A stretch of 64,000 nucleotides of DNA. Origin: Arthrobacter sp. Alg241-R88. GTDB taxonomy: Bacteria > Actinomycetota > Actinomycetes > Actinomycetales > Micrococcaceae. Positions within the stretch are counted from its first letter, which is position 1. Each line of letters starts with the position of its first letter. Location: NCBI RefSeq assembly GCF_900537115.1, contig NZ_UNRG01000001.1:1121-65120 (forward strand), given 5' to 3'. Positions 56,120-64,000 of this stretch are shown piece after piece. The translations under genes and the position numbers were made by a program. A model generated the notes under the pieces. The model had not been told where the DNA came from, ran no database searches, and saw only the letters and a list, made by a program, of their open reading frames with translations.

Positions 56120-57373
56120 ATGACCATCACCACCGAGAACGCAACCACCGTCGCCGAACTGGAGCGCACGAAGGTCCTCAAGAACGGCGAAAAAGTCACC
56201 CTCACCTTTTCCGATGCAGAGTTCGAACGCAGGCTCGCCGGGCTCCGGCGGATCATGGCGGAAAAGGACCTCGACGCCGTCGTCCTCACCAGCTACCACT
56301 CCATCAAGTACTACTCCGACTTCCTTTTCACCACCTTCGGCCGCTCCTACGGCATGGTGGTCACCAAGGATGACACTGTCACCGTCACGGCCAATATCGA
56401 CGCCGGCATGCCTTGGCGCCGGAGCTACGGCGACAACATCGTCTACACGGACTGGCGCCGCGACAACTACATCTTCGCCATCCATGAAGTCCTGCGCACC
56501 CGCGGCATCAACCCGCGCCGCCTCGGCGTCGAGGACGACTCGCTACCGCTGGACAACCGCAACAAGATCCAGGCCGCATTCCCGTCCGCAGCCCTCGTGG
56601 ACGTTGCCCAGGCAGCCATGCGCCAGCGCATGATCAAGTCCGCCGAAGAAATCGAGGTCATCAAGCACGGTGCACGCATCGGAGACCTGGGCGGCGAAGC
56701 CATCCGCAACGCCATCACCGCCGGGATCACCGAGTACGAGGTGGCGTTGATCGGCACCGAGGCCATGGTGCACGAGATCGCCCGCACCTTCCCGGACTCT
56801 GAAATCCGCGACACGTGGGTGTGGTTCCAGTCCGGCATCAACACCGACGGCGCGCACAACTGGGCCACCACCCGGAAGATCCAGGAACACGACATCCTGT
56901 CCTTGAACTGCTTCCCCATGACCTCCGGCTACTACACGGCCCTCGAGCGGACGCTGTTCTACGGCGAACCCGATGCCCGCTCGCTGGAACTGTGGAACAT
57001 CAACGTCGAGGTCCACAAACGCGGCCTTGAGCTGATCAAGCCCGGTGCGGTGTGCAAGGACATCGCCGCTGAGCTCAACGAGATCTACGTCGGCTACGGC
57101 CTGCTGGCCAACCGCACCTTCGGCTACGGACACTCCTTCGGCGTCCTGAGCCACTACTACGGCCGCGAAGCCGGGCTGGAACTCCGCGAGGACATCGACA
57201 CGGTGCTCGAACCGGGCATGGTGGTTTCCATGGAACCCATGATCACGGTCCTCGACGGCCAGCCGGGCGCCGGCGGTTACCGCGAACACGACATCCTGGT
57301 GGTGGGGGAGAACGGCGCGGAGAACATCACCAAGTTCCCGTTCGGGCCCGAGTACAACATCATCGGCGCCTAG
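56120..57373 (+). CDS. creatinase (creatine amidinohydrolase)
   Basis: The 417-residue pita-bread (M24) fold enzyme hydrolyses creatine to sarcosine and urea. It resembles Pseudomonas creatinase throughout: FTTFGRSYGMVVTKDD, NIVYTDWRRDNY, RTFGYGHSFGVLSHYYGREA, LELREDIDTVLEPGMVVSME and GGYREHDILVVGENGAENIT. His246 in INTDGAHNWATT is at the place of the catalytic histidine (232 in Pseudomonas). Metal ligands of peptidases are not needed in this subfamily. AAAGG precedes the ATG. Sarcosine made here joins the product of dimethylglycine oxidase. No urease is in the window. Confidence 0.94.
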   Translation: MTITTENATTVAELERTKVLKNGEKVTLTFSDAEFERRLAGLRRIMAEKDLDAVVLTSYHSIKYYSDFLFTTFGRSYGMVVTKDDTVTVTANIDAGMPWRRSYGDNIVYTDWRRDNYIFAIHEVLRTRGINPRRLGVEDDSLPLDNRNKIQAAFPSAALVDVAQAAMRQRMIKSAEEIEVIKHGARIGDLGGEAIRNAITAGITEYEVALIGTEAMVHEIARTFPDSEIRDTWVWFQSGINTDGAHNWATTRKIQEHDILSLNCFPMTSGYYTALERTLFYGEPDARSLELWNINVEVHKRGLELIKPGAVCKDIAAELNEIYVGYGLLANRTFGYGHSFGVLSHYYGREAGLELREDIDTVLEPGMVVSMEPMITVLDGQPGAGGYREHDILVVGENGAENITKFPFGPEYNIIGA

Positions 57374-57445
57374 TTCCCCTGCCGCGCCCGCGCCTCGAAG
57401 ACGTGGCGGGGAACGCGGCGGCGTTTGGCCCCATTAGGGGACAAA

Positions 57446-57481
57446 CCGGAAGCGGCGTCATCATCACGGCGCCGCTTCCGG
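57446..57481 (+). terminator. hairpin after creatinase
   Basis: Perfect 12-bp stem CCGGAAGCGGCG / CGCCGCTTCCGG with a 12-nt loop between the creatinase stop and the IclR start; no T run. Confidence 0.65.
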
Positions 57482-57494
57482 CACCCGCTAAGGA

Positions 57495-58319
57495 ATGATG
57501 GGTAACACCATGAGCGCAACAGAACCCGAGACCACAGCCAACGGCGACACCAAGGGCGCCTCCGTGATCGTTAATGCGATCGCCGTCCTCCGCACCTTCA
57601 CCGCGGACGAGCCCCTGCTGGGCGTCACCGAGATCGCCAACCGCATAGGGCTGCACAAGAGCACCGTCTCGCGGATCCTGGCCACCTTCGAACAGGAACA
57701 CCTGGTGGAACGTGACGCCGAGACCCGCCGCTTCCGGCTTGGACTCGGACTGATCGCCGTGGCCGGCCCACTGCTGGCGGAACTGGAGGAGCGGCGCGTC
57801 GCCTACCCCGTGCTGCGCGAGCTGTCGGAGCAGACCGGCGAAACCAGCGCCCTCATGGTCTGGAGCGGTGATGAATCCATCTGCGTCGAGCAAATCGCCA
57901 GCCACCACCAGATCAAGCACACCACCCCGCTGGGCGCCCGCTATAACGATGCCCTCAGCGCCTCGGTCCAGGTGTTCCTTGCGCAGGAACCCGAAGGCCG
58001 CGTCCGTTCCCTCCTTAGCAGCGGTGCCATCACCTACCCCGGCTTGGACGAGTCGAGCCTGGACGCCTACCTGGTCCGCCTGAAGGATGACCTCAAGCGC
58101 GGCTGGGCCACCAACTACGGGGAAACCTCCATCGACGAGGTGGGCCTGGCGGCACCCGTTTACGATCATCGCGGCGAGGTAGTGGCTGCCGTCCTGATCC
58201 CCGCGCCACGGTTCCGGGTATCCCAGGACCGGCTGAAGGCGCTCGGCGAATCCTGTGCCGCCGCGGCAGCCAAGGTCACTGCCCGGTTGGGTGGCAGGGC
58301 GCGCGGGACCGCCACGTAG
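57495..58319 (+). CDS. IclR-family regulator, candidate regulator of creatine genes
   Basis: The 274-residue protein has a winged helix (IVNAIAVLRTFTADEPLLGV, TEIANRIGLHKSTVSRILAT) and an IclR effector domain (SLMVWSGDESICVEQIASHH-like stretch, TPLGARYNDALSASVQVFLA, VYDHRGEVVAAVLIPAPRFR). ATGs at 57495, 57498 and 57510 are all possible; AAGGA is directly before the first, GGG seven bases before the last. It follows creatinase in the same direction across a hairpin. GCAAC dyads in the promoter at 54460-54650 may be its sites. Confidence 0.88.
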   Translation: MMGNTMSATEPETTANGDTKGASVIVNAIAVLRTFTADEPLLGVTEIANRIGLHKSTVSRILATFEQEHLVERDAETRRFRLGLGLIAVAGPLLAELEERRVAYPVLRELSEQTGETSALMVWSGDESICVEQIASHHQIKHTTPLGARYNDALSASVQVFLAQEPEGRVRSLLSSGAITYPGLDESSLDAYLVRLKDDLKRGWATNYGETSIDEVGLAAPVYDHRGEVVAAVLIPAPRFRVSQDRLKALGESCAAAAAKVTARLGGRARGTAT

Positions 58320-58328
58320 ACTGGCAGG

Positions 58329-59147
58329 ATGCGGTTGGTAGCAAGTGACATTGACGGAACGATCCTTGGGCACGATGGAAAGATCAGCGACCGCACCGTC
58401 CGCGCCTTCCAGGCCTGCCGCGACGCCGGCGTCGAACTCGTTTTTGTCACCGGCCGGCCGCCGCGCTGGCTCCACCCCCTGCAGGACCAGCTCGGGCACA
58501 CCGGAACCGTCATCTGCTCCAACGGGGCCGTGGTCTGGGACCTGGAAGCTGAACAGCTTGTGTCCGCCCGTACCCTTGCCATCGATTCCGTGCTGGAGAT
58601 CCGCCGCATCATCAAGGAGCTCCGCCCGGCCGCCCTCTTCGCCGCGGAGACACTGACAGGCTTCCACCTCGAGCCCGGCTTCATCGAAAACGGCTCCTCG
58701 GAACTGCTCTCGGAATTCACCCCGGCGCCGCTGGCCGAAACCCTCACCACGGACGACGCCGTCGTGAAGTTCCTCGCGATTGTCCGGGAGGGGACCGCCG
58801 ATGACTTCCTGGCGGAGGTGAGGCCCGTCGTCGCACATCTGGCCGCGGCTACGCACTCGTCGCCCGGCGTCTCCATGCTGGAGTTGTGCCTGCCCGGCGT
58901 CAACAAGGCCGTGACGCTGGCGGAATACGCCGCCGCGCTGGGCATCGACGCCGCCGATGTTGTGGCGTTCGGGGACATGCCCAACGACATCGAGATGCTC
59001 CGCTGGGCCGGCCATGGCTACGCGATGGCCAGCGGCCACCCGGAGGCAATCCGCGCCGCCGGGCAGCAGGCACCGCATTTTGACGACGACGGCGTGGCCC
59101 AGATCCTGGAGGCCCGCCTGGCGTCTTTGGGCGTCAAACTTCCCTGA
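58329..59147 (+). CDS. HAD-superfamily Cof-type phosphatase
   Basis: The 272-residue protein has motif I RLVASDIDGTILG with the nucleophile Asp7 and Asp9. Motif II is in VELVFVTGRPPRWL, a Cof-type C2 cap fills the middle, and motif IV is DVVAFGDMPNDIEMLRWAGH. Cof proteins dephosphorylate small sugar phosphates or flavin/cofactor phosphates; substrate not predictable. It begins ten bases after the IclR stop, so it may be co-transcribed. Confidence 0.9.
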   Translation: MRLVASDIDGTILGHDGKISDRTVRAFQACRDAGVELVFVTGRPPRWLHPLQDQLGHTGTVICSNGAVVWDLEAEQLVSARTLAIDSVLEIRRIIKELRPAALFAAETLTGFHLEPGFIENGSSELLSEFTPAPLAETLTTDDAVVKFLAIVREGTADDFLAEVRPVVAHLAAATHSSPGVSMLELCLPGVNKAVTLAEYAAALGIDAADVVAFGDMPNDIEMLRWAGHGYAMASGHPEAIRAAGQQAPHFDDDGVAQILEARLASLGVKLP

Positions 59148-59258
59148 TCCCGCCTGCCAGCGGGCAATTTCCAGCTGACGCTCACCTTGTGTTCACTTTT
59201 GCTCCTTACCGTGGAGCGAAGGGGACCAAGAGCTCCCCTTTCGGCTCAAGGGGTAACG

Positions 59259-59507
59259 ATGGCAAAAAACGCCAAGCACGACGCTGTTGATGTGCCGCTG
59301 CGCAGGGCAACGCCCGCGCCGCATTGGAAGCAATTGCGCCAGGGCGACCGCGTCCGCGTAGTCTTCACGCCCGGCTTCGAGAGCGGCGGCCTGGTGGACG
59401 CCCTCACCGGGGACCACACCGCGGTGTGGATAAACCTCGACGGCGGCCGCGGCCGCACGCTGCTGCACTGCAGCGACGGCGTGGAGATCCTTCCCGAGGA
59501 GGATTAG
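59259..59507 (+). CDS. small conserved protein of unknown function
   Basis: The 82-residue basic-start protein has LRQGDRVRVVFTPGFESGGL, DALTGDHTAVWINLDGGRGR and a C-terminal LLHCSDGVEILPEED, suggesting a small SH3-like beta barrel. AAGGGG precedes the ATG at 59259 at good distance; the frame extends 24 codons upstream without such a site. No function known. Confidence 0.7.
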   Translation: MAKNAKHDAVDVPLRRATPAPHWKQLRQGDRVRVVFTPGFESGGLVDALTGDHTAVWINLDGGRGRTLLHCSDGVEILPEED

Positions 59508-59555
59508 GCCGGCCATACCCGGCCCGCGTCCCGGCGGCTCCGGTACGCTCGCAGG

Positions 59556-60368
59556 GTGAGTTTGCCGTTCTTCAGCAGCCCGGACAATACCGGCGCCCAA
59601 ACGCCTGTCGCCATGGCCCACCGGGGCTTTTCCCGGGAGGGGCTGGAAAATTCGATGGCAGCGTTCCGTGCCGCCGTGGAACTCGGCTATTGCTACCTGG
59701 AAACCGATGTGCACACCACCGCGGACGGGGTGGTGCTCGTCTTCCACGATGACACCTTGGATCGGGTAACGGACGGCAGCGGGCGGATCGCCGCGCTCAC
59801 CGCTGCTGAGGTGGCCGGTGCGCGCATCAGTGGCCGCGAGGCGATCCCGACCTTTGATGACCTGGTCACCGGGCTGCCCGGGGCCCGCCTCAATGTGGAC
59901 GTCAAGGACTGGAACTCCGTCCGGAGCCTCGCTGCCGCGATCGAACGCCACCAGGCCCATTCCCGCGTGCTGGTCACCAGCTTCTCGGACCGGCGGCGAC
60001 GGGCGGTGCTGAAGCTGCTGAGCCGTCCGGTGGCGTCATCGGCCGGAGTGGTTCCGGTGGCCTTGTTTACCGTGCTCGGCCGGGTGCTTCCCGGACCTGC
60101 CTTCCGCTGGACTATGCGGTGGGTACTGCGCGATGTCCAGGCACTCCAGGTTCCGGTGCGGCGCGGGATGATCGAAGTGGTGACGCCCGGTTTTATCCGC
60201 CGCGCGCACGCCCTGGGCCTGGTGGTCCACGTCTGGACAGTCAATGAGCCAGCGGAAATGCGCCGCCTGCTCCAGCTCGGCGTGGACGGCATTGTGACCG
60301 ACCGCGCAGACCTCCTCCGGGACGTGCTGCAGGAACGCGGCGAGTGGCCGGGGCAGCCGGAGGACTAA
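59556..60368 (+). CDS. glycerophosphodiester phosphodiesterase
   Basis: The 270-residue GDPD TIM-barrel has AMAHRGFSREGLENSMAAF with catalytic His and Arg, LETDVHTTADGVVLVFHDDT with the Glu-x-Asp metal ligands and second His, and the closing HVWTVNEPAEMRRLLQLGVD and GIVTDRADLL. It splits glycerophosphodiesters to glycerol-3-phosphate and an alcohol. No signal peptide, so cytoplasmic. GTG start with GCAGG upstream. Its stop codon overlaps the stop of the convergent gene. Confidence 0.92.
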   Translation: MSLPFFSSPDNTGAQTPVAMAHRGFSREGLENSMAAFRAAVELGYCYLETDVHTTADGVVLVFHDDTLDRVTDGSGRIAALTAAEVAGARISGREAIPTFDDLVTGLPGARLNVDVKDWNSVRSLAAAIERHQAHSRVLVTSFSDRRRRAVLKLLSRPVASSAGVVPVALFTVLGRVLPGPAFRWTMRWVLRDVQALQVPVRRGMIEVVTPGFIRRAHALGLVVHVWTVNEPAEMRRLLQLGVDGIVTDRADLLRDVLQERGEWPGQPED

Positions 60369-60823
60369 CCCCTGCCAGTGCTGGTGGAAGGGTCCTGGTC
60401 GCCTTCAGACGGATCTGCGCGCAGCTCATCCGGGTCGCCTTCCGGCAGCCCACCGGTTACGCCGCCGGGGCCACCGCTGCCTGCCGTCCCGGCCCCGCCG
60501 GCCGGGGCGGAGGCACTGCCTGCCAGGCCGTCGTCGCCCGTTCCTCGGCCTGCTTCCGCGCTGTCATTGTTCGTTTCGTCTATATCCCCGCCGAGGGGAG
60601 CTTCGGAGACCGGGCCGGGGGCCGCGCCGGCCTTGAGGCCGGGAGCCTTTTGCTTTTCCGCCTCCATGGCATTGGATCCCTCGCTGAGGGAGGAGTGGAC
60701 TTCCACGTCGTCATTGGGATCCGAGGGGTCCGGAACATGCAGTTTCTCAGTGGGCTTGCTTGTCCCTGCCAGGTCCTCCATGGCGTTCTCTGCTGCCTTG
60801 CCGATGCTGTCGCCGATACCCAT
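60365..60823 (-). CDS. disordered protein with amphipathic N-terminus, unknown function
   Basis: The 152-residue protein starts MGIGDSIGKAAENAMEDLAG, an amphipathic helix also seen in small antitoxin-like or stress proteins of actinobacteria. It continues as a low-complexity Gly/Pro/Glu/Ala-rich tail. GAAGGAG before the ATG at 60823 is an excellent ribosome site, which supports a real gene; the upstream extension of the frame is not used. The last four bases overlap the convergent phosphodiesterase gene. Confidence 0.7.
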   Translation of the reverse strand: MGIGDSIGKAAENAMEDLAGTSKPTEKLHVPDPSDPNDDVEVHSSLSEGSNAMEAEKQKAPGLKAGAAPGPVSEAPLGGDIDETNNDSAEAGRGTGDDGLAGSASAPAGGAGTAGSGGPGGVTGGLPEGDPDELRADPSEGDQDPSTSTGRG

Positions 60824-60962
60824 GAGACTGCTCCTTCTGACATTGCGTGCCGGGCGCCCCCAGTGGACTTCCGGAATTACCCTTCCAGAATTATCAGCAT
60901 GCTTACAATTAGTCCAGAGCTGGGGTACCAGACCACGGCCCGGCACAGGAAGGACGAGTATT

Positions 60963-61199
60963 GTGAGCAGCTACCATCCGGAAAACGATCCCGCCAACCC
61001 TGACCAGCCTGGCAAGAATCCGCCGGGCGTTAACGGGACAGGTGCGGCCCAACAGGGCGGGCGGGACTCCGCCGGCTCGGCGAATCCGGACCCGGCGGCA
61101 GGCAACGTAACGGGGCTGGAGCCCGGCGGGGGAGTGCCGCCAGGTGAGACGCCGCCGGCGGAAGACCAGATGAGCGCCGACCAGGGGCACGACGAATAA
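60963..61199 (+). CDS. small disordered protein (DUF6480-like motif)
   Basis: The 78-residue Pro/Gly/Asn/Asp-rich protein contains GLEPGGGVPPGETPPAED, the motif that marks the short actinobacterial DUF6480 proteins. GTG start at 60963 has AAGGACGAG upstream. It is divergent from the other disordered protein gene. Function not known. Confidence 0.7.
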   Translation: MSSYHPENDPANPDQPGKNPPGVNGTGAAQQGGRDSAGSANPDPAAGNVTGLEPGGGVPPGETPPAEDQMSADQGHDE

Positions 61200-61303
61200 A
61201 CCGTCCGCCAGGAACGGCCCGGCGGACACGGCTAGGCCGCGCCGGGCCGGCGCCTGGGTTCCAGCCATCCGCCGGCCGTGCAGGTCCCGGCGGCAGCCGA
61301 TGG

Positions 61304-62368
61304 TCAGAGGGAGTCTTTGGGTGGGGTGCTGCCGCCGGACTTCTCGGGGCCGACGAGTTGCCGCTTGAGCCCGTCCATGTCGAGGCGGGTGTTCCAGCTG
61401 GCCCAGTCCTGGGGCCGGACGGACGGCCTGCCCAGCAGGTAGCCCTGGCCGGCACTGATGCCAAGTTCCGTGAGGACCTCGAGTTCGCCGACCGTCTCGA
61501 TGCCCTCCGCCACCAGGGTGGTGCCGATCTGCCCGGCGAAGTCCACGAGGCAGGCGACCATGGCCCTCTGGATGCCGTCCTTGTCCACGTCGCCAATGAC
61601 ATTCCGGCCGACCTTCAGGAAGTCCGGCCGCAGGTGCACCATCCGGCTCAGCGCGCCGGCCTCGGGGTGCGTGTCGTCAACGGCGATCCGCAGGCCCTTC
61701 TCGCGCAGGGGGCTAACGGCGGCAATGAACTGCGGGTACTCCTCATCGCTGATGGTCTCCGTCAGTTCCAGCACCACCCGGCTGATGGGAAGGTCAATGT
61801 GCTCGAACAGCTCCGGCAGGCGCGGGTCCAGGCATGAAGTGGGCGATATGTTAAGCGAAACGTACAGGTCTTTGGGAAGATCCCTGGCTGCAGCAGCAGC
61901 GGATCCGAGGGCCGAAAACTCAAGGTTCGCGCCCAGGCCCACCGCCGCCGCCTCCGCAAACCAAAGTTCCGCGGCAGCGCCGTCGTCGCTGACAAAGCGG
62001 GACAGTGCCTCCACTCCCACAACCGATTCTTCCGCAAGCCCGTAAATGGGTTGGAAAGCCGTCATCAGCATCTGGCTGTCAAGCAAAGCGCTGATGCGTG
62101 ACATGCTTCGAATCGCGTCAATCTGTTCAGCGAGTTTCGGCGGGATGGCGACGGATTCCAGGCGCATTTTCCTGGCGCTGTCCAGCGTCTCAACCGTGTT
62201 GGCGTCGCTGCGCCGCGTTTCGAGGAGATACTCCAGCAACGCCCGTTCTGGCACGCCCGGATTCTCGTCGAGACTGTTGCTAAGTCGCTGCCGTACAGCA
62301 GCCCCGGATGGATCCGAGTCCGCCAAAACAGCGGCGATGATTCCCCACGCCTGCACACGAACCGACAT
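61304..62368 (-). CDS. EAL-domain protein (c-di-GMP phosphodiesterase-like)
   Basis: The 354-residue protein has an approximately 100-residue N-terminal part without a recognised domain. An EAL domain follows: GVEALSRF with Glu120-Ala-Leu, LNISPTSC, VVLELTETIS, AVDDTHPEAG where the usual DDFGTG is changed, FLKVGR, VAEGIET and GYLLGRPS. Most metal-binding residues are kept, but loss of the FG-T-G part of loop 6 could weaken activity, so it may be a c-di-GMP binder. It is 170 bp downstream of the GGDEF-EAL gene, same strand. Confidence 0.87.
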   Translation of the reverse strand: MSVRVQAWGIIAAVLADSDPSGAAVRQRLSNSLDENPGVPERALLEYLLETRRSDANTVETLDSARKMRLESVAIPPKLAEQIDAIRSMSRISALLDSQMLMTAFQPIYGLAEESVVGVEALSRFVSDDGAAAELWFAEAAAVGLGANLEFSALGSAAAAARDLPKDLYVSLNISPTSCLDPRLPELFEHIDLPISRVVLELTETISDEEYPQFIAAVSPLREKGLRIAVDDTHPEAGALSRMVHLRPDFLKVGRNVIGDVDKDGIQRAMVACLVDFAGQIGTTLVAEGIETVGELEVLTELGISAGQGYLLGRPSVRPQDWASWNTRLDMDGLKRQLVGPEKSGGSTPPKDSL

Positions 62369-62538
62369 TAGCTACGCCCCCAGTTGACGAAGTAATGACC
62401 CATTGGCCCTTTGTTGTTCAATTTCCAACCGCTTCTGAAGTCCCGTGCTGCTGATCAGCCGCGACATCCACGGCGACGAAAATCAGACCCAGCACGATGA
62501 TCGTATATCGGGGCGGACAAAAGTGCAGTACTTTTCTG

Positions 62539-64000
62539 TTACGGGTTAGCGCTTTCCGGCTGGCCTGCCAGGAGTTCCGGAACCTGAGCAGGAGGGACAG
62601 GGCGGCTGAAGTAATAGCCTTGCGCGCTGAGACAGCCCAGACTTCGTAATATCTCTGCCTGCTCCGCCGTCTCCACGCCCTCCCAGACCGCCTCCAGGCC
62701 GCATGCGCGGACGAGTTGCAGGACGGCGGCCACCAGGGCCGGTTGGGTGGGATCGGTGCCCAGGCCGGTGATGAGGGAACGGTCCACCTTCACCCGGTCC
62801 ACCGGCAGCCGGCGCAGGTAGCTGATGGATGAGTAGCCGGTGCCGAAGTCGTCGATCTCGATCCCCACGCCGAGGCCGCGCAGCCCGCCGAGCGAGTAGC
62901 GGTCCAGTTCGTTGCCCTTGACGATCGCCACTTCCGTCAGTTCCAGGACCACCTGTTCCGGCCGGACGAGGGTTTCCTTCAGGACACTCCGTACATCCTC
63001 AATGAACTGAAGGCTTTGCAGGTCGGTGGCGGAGATATTGATCCGAACGGAGAAACGGCTGTCCACAAGGGACTCGTCAATCCATTGCCGCAACTGGTGC
63101 ACCGCCGTGCGAAGCACCCACAGCCCCAGGACGGAAATCAGCCCCGCATCCTCGGCCAGTGGAATGAACTCATCCGGCATGATGAGCCCGCGGGTTGGAT
63201 GGTTCCAGCGGACCAGGGCCTCCACGCCTTCGATCCGGCCGGAGCTGAGTTCCACCACCGGCTGGTAGTGCAGCGTCAGTCCGTCGCTCTTAATGGCTGC
63301 CCGAAGGTCCTCCACGAGCTGGCTGCGGAGCCTGCGGACCAGCAGGAGGCCGGGTTCGAACCGGTGAAGCTTGTTCTGGCCCTCCGCCTTGGAGGCGTAC
63401 ATGGCGACGTCGGCTTCCATCAGCATGTCCTCGGGGGTCTGCCCGGCTCCGCCAACACTTAGCCCGATGCTTGCTCCGCAGCGGATACTTCGCCCCGGCA
63501 GTTCAATCGGTTCGGTCAACGCCGTAAGGATGCGGTGTCCTACGATGGCTGCCTGGTCTGCGGAGACCGCCGGCATAACGATCGCGAACTCGTCCCCACC
63601 GAGGCGCGCCACGACGTCGGTAGCGCGTACCGCCCCGCGGATCCGTTCCCCCACCGTGATCAGGACCTGGTCACCGGCAGTATGGCCCAGGCTGTCGTTG
63701 ATGGATTTGAAGGCATCGAGGTCCATCAGCAGGATGACGGGCCCTTCGTTGGCATCGTCGTCGTCAATCGCGGCGCGCAAAGCCTCGATGAGCGCCGAGC
63801 GGTTCGCCAGGCCGGTCAGCGGATCCTGCATGGCCATCTTCTGCATTTCCAGGTGGGCCTCGTGCAGCAGTTGCGTGCGCACCTGCACCCGCTGTTCAAG
63901 CTCCTCGTAGATGATCTGAAGGTCCTCGGCCAGCAGGTTCGTGCCCATGATGATGGCGTCGAGCTCATCGCGGGCTTCGGATACCTCGATCCGGGAAGCG
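62539..64000 (-). CDS. GGDEF-EAL protein, 5' part cut by window end
   Basis: The frame is open to the window edge: 17 further codons upstream of the Met at 63948 read ASRIEVSEARDELDAII, joining a coiled coil that continues into the protein, so the true start lies outside. Counted from that Met, GGDEF is at 117-121, an inhibitory I-site RATD at 108-111, and the EAL at 243-245. The other EAL residues NIS, ELTE, DDFGTGYSS, KVDRS, EGVE and QGYYFSRP are intact. Both domains look competent for c-di-GMP synthesis and breakdown. The missing N-terminus probably holds membrane or sensor parts. Confidence 0.9.
   Translation of the reverse strand, partial: ASRIEVSEARDELDAIIMGTNLLAEDLQIIYEELEQRVQVRTQLLHEAHLEMQKMAMQDPLTGLANRSALIEALRAAIDDDDANEGPVILLMDLDAFKSINDSLGHTAGDQVLITVGERIRGAVRATDVVARLGGDEFAIVMPAVSADQAAIVGHRILTALTEPIELPGRSIRCGASIGLSVGGAGQTPEDMLMEADVAMYASKAEGQNKLHRFEPGLLLVRRLRSQLVEDLRAAIKSDGLTLHYQPVVELSSGRIEGVEALVRWNHPTRGLIMPDEFIPLAEDAGLISVLGLWVLRTAVHQLRQWIDESLVDSRFSVRINISATDLQSLQFIEDVRSVLKETLVRPEQVVLELTEVAIVKGNELDRYSLGGLRGLGVGIEIDDFGTGYSSISYLRRLPVDRVKVDRSLITGLGTDPTQPALVAAVLQLVRACGLEAVWEGVETAEQAEILRSLGCLSAQGYYFSRPVPPAQVPELLAGQPESANP

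Noticed and set aside
57360..59078. 572-codon minus-strand frame opposite the IclR and HAD genes
   Set aside because: It spans two well-supported plus-strand genes and their spacer and shows no family motif.

Overview
The window looks like chromosomal DNA of an aerobic, high-GC actinobacterium of the Micrococcaceae, most likely Arthrobacter or Pseudarthrobacter. The evidence is the GC-rich third codon positions, strong GGAGG-type ribosome sites mixed with GTG starts, a mycothiol-type formaldehyde dehydrogenase, a dimethylglycine oxidase very like the Arthrobacter globiformis enzyme, and a GH91 protein, a family typical of Arthrobacter. No tRNA, rRNA, CRISPR array, phage gene or transposase was seen. 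Almost everything is carbon, nitrogen and one-carbon catabolism organised in regulator-plus-transporter-plus-enzyme blocks.

Region 1 (1-16451) is a uronate/glucuronide block. After a partial MFS gene and its divergent LacI regulator comes a minus-strand operon uxaC-uxuB-manD-gntK (glucuronate to fructuronate to mannonate to 2-keto-3-deoxygluconate, plus a gluconokinase). A LacI regulator, a TRAP transporter and two exported glycosidases (GH3 by Sec, GH2 by Tat) follow. One operator-like word (CAA-N4-TGGCAAC) lies in front of uxaC, the regulator, the TRAP genes and the GH3 gene, so all are probably one regulon.

Region 2 (17250-25153) is a second sugar-acid block: gluconokinase, a small monooxygenase-fold protein, a Gfo/Idh-SAF oxidoreductase, a LacI regulator, a second TRAP transporter and a 3-hydroxyisobutyrate-dehydrogenase-like enzyme. 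An identical 19-bp site overlaps both outward promoters in the same geometry. The substrate is not known and this is the best candidate for an undescribed pathway. Region 3 (25189-31478) holds a divergent, isolated glutamyl-tRNA reductase paralogue and a large LuxR-type ATPase regulator followed by three small membrane or soluble genes.

Region 4 (31489-38925) is one minus-strand operon: sugar-binding lipoprotein, two ABC permeases (no ATPase), LacI regulator, cytoplasmic GH32 fructosidase and a signal-less GH91 protein. It fits uptake and intracellular breakdown of difructose anhydride or inulo-oligosaccharides. Region 5 (39244-58319) handles quaternary amines and creatine: IclR and LysR regulators, a gbcA/gbcB-like betaine demethylase pair, BCCT transporter, PurU, dimethylglycine oxidase, molybdopterin formate-dehydrogenase-like protein, an MBL hydrolase with MscR for mycothiol-dependent formaldehyde removal, an MHS-type MFS carrier, creatinase and an IclR regulator. 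Formaldehyde and folate-bound C1 units from demethylation would meet as formate. Region 6 (58329-64000) has a HAD phosphatase, a glycerophosphodiesterase, small disordered proteins, an EAL protein and a GGDEF-EAL protein cut by the window end.
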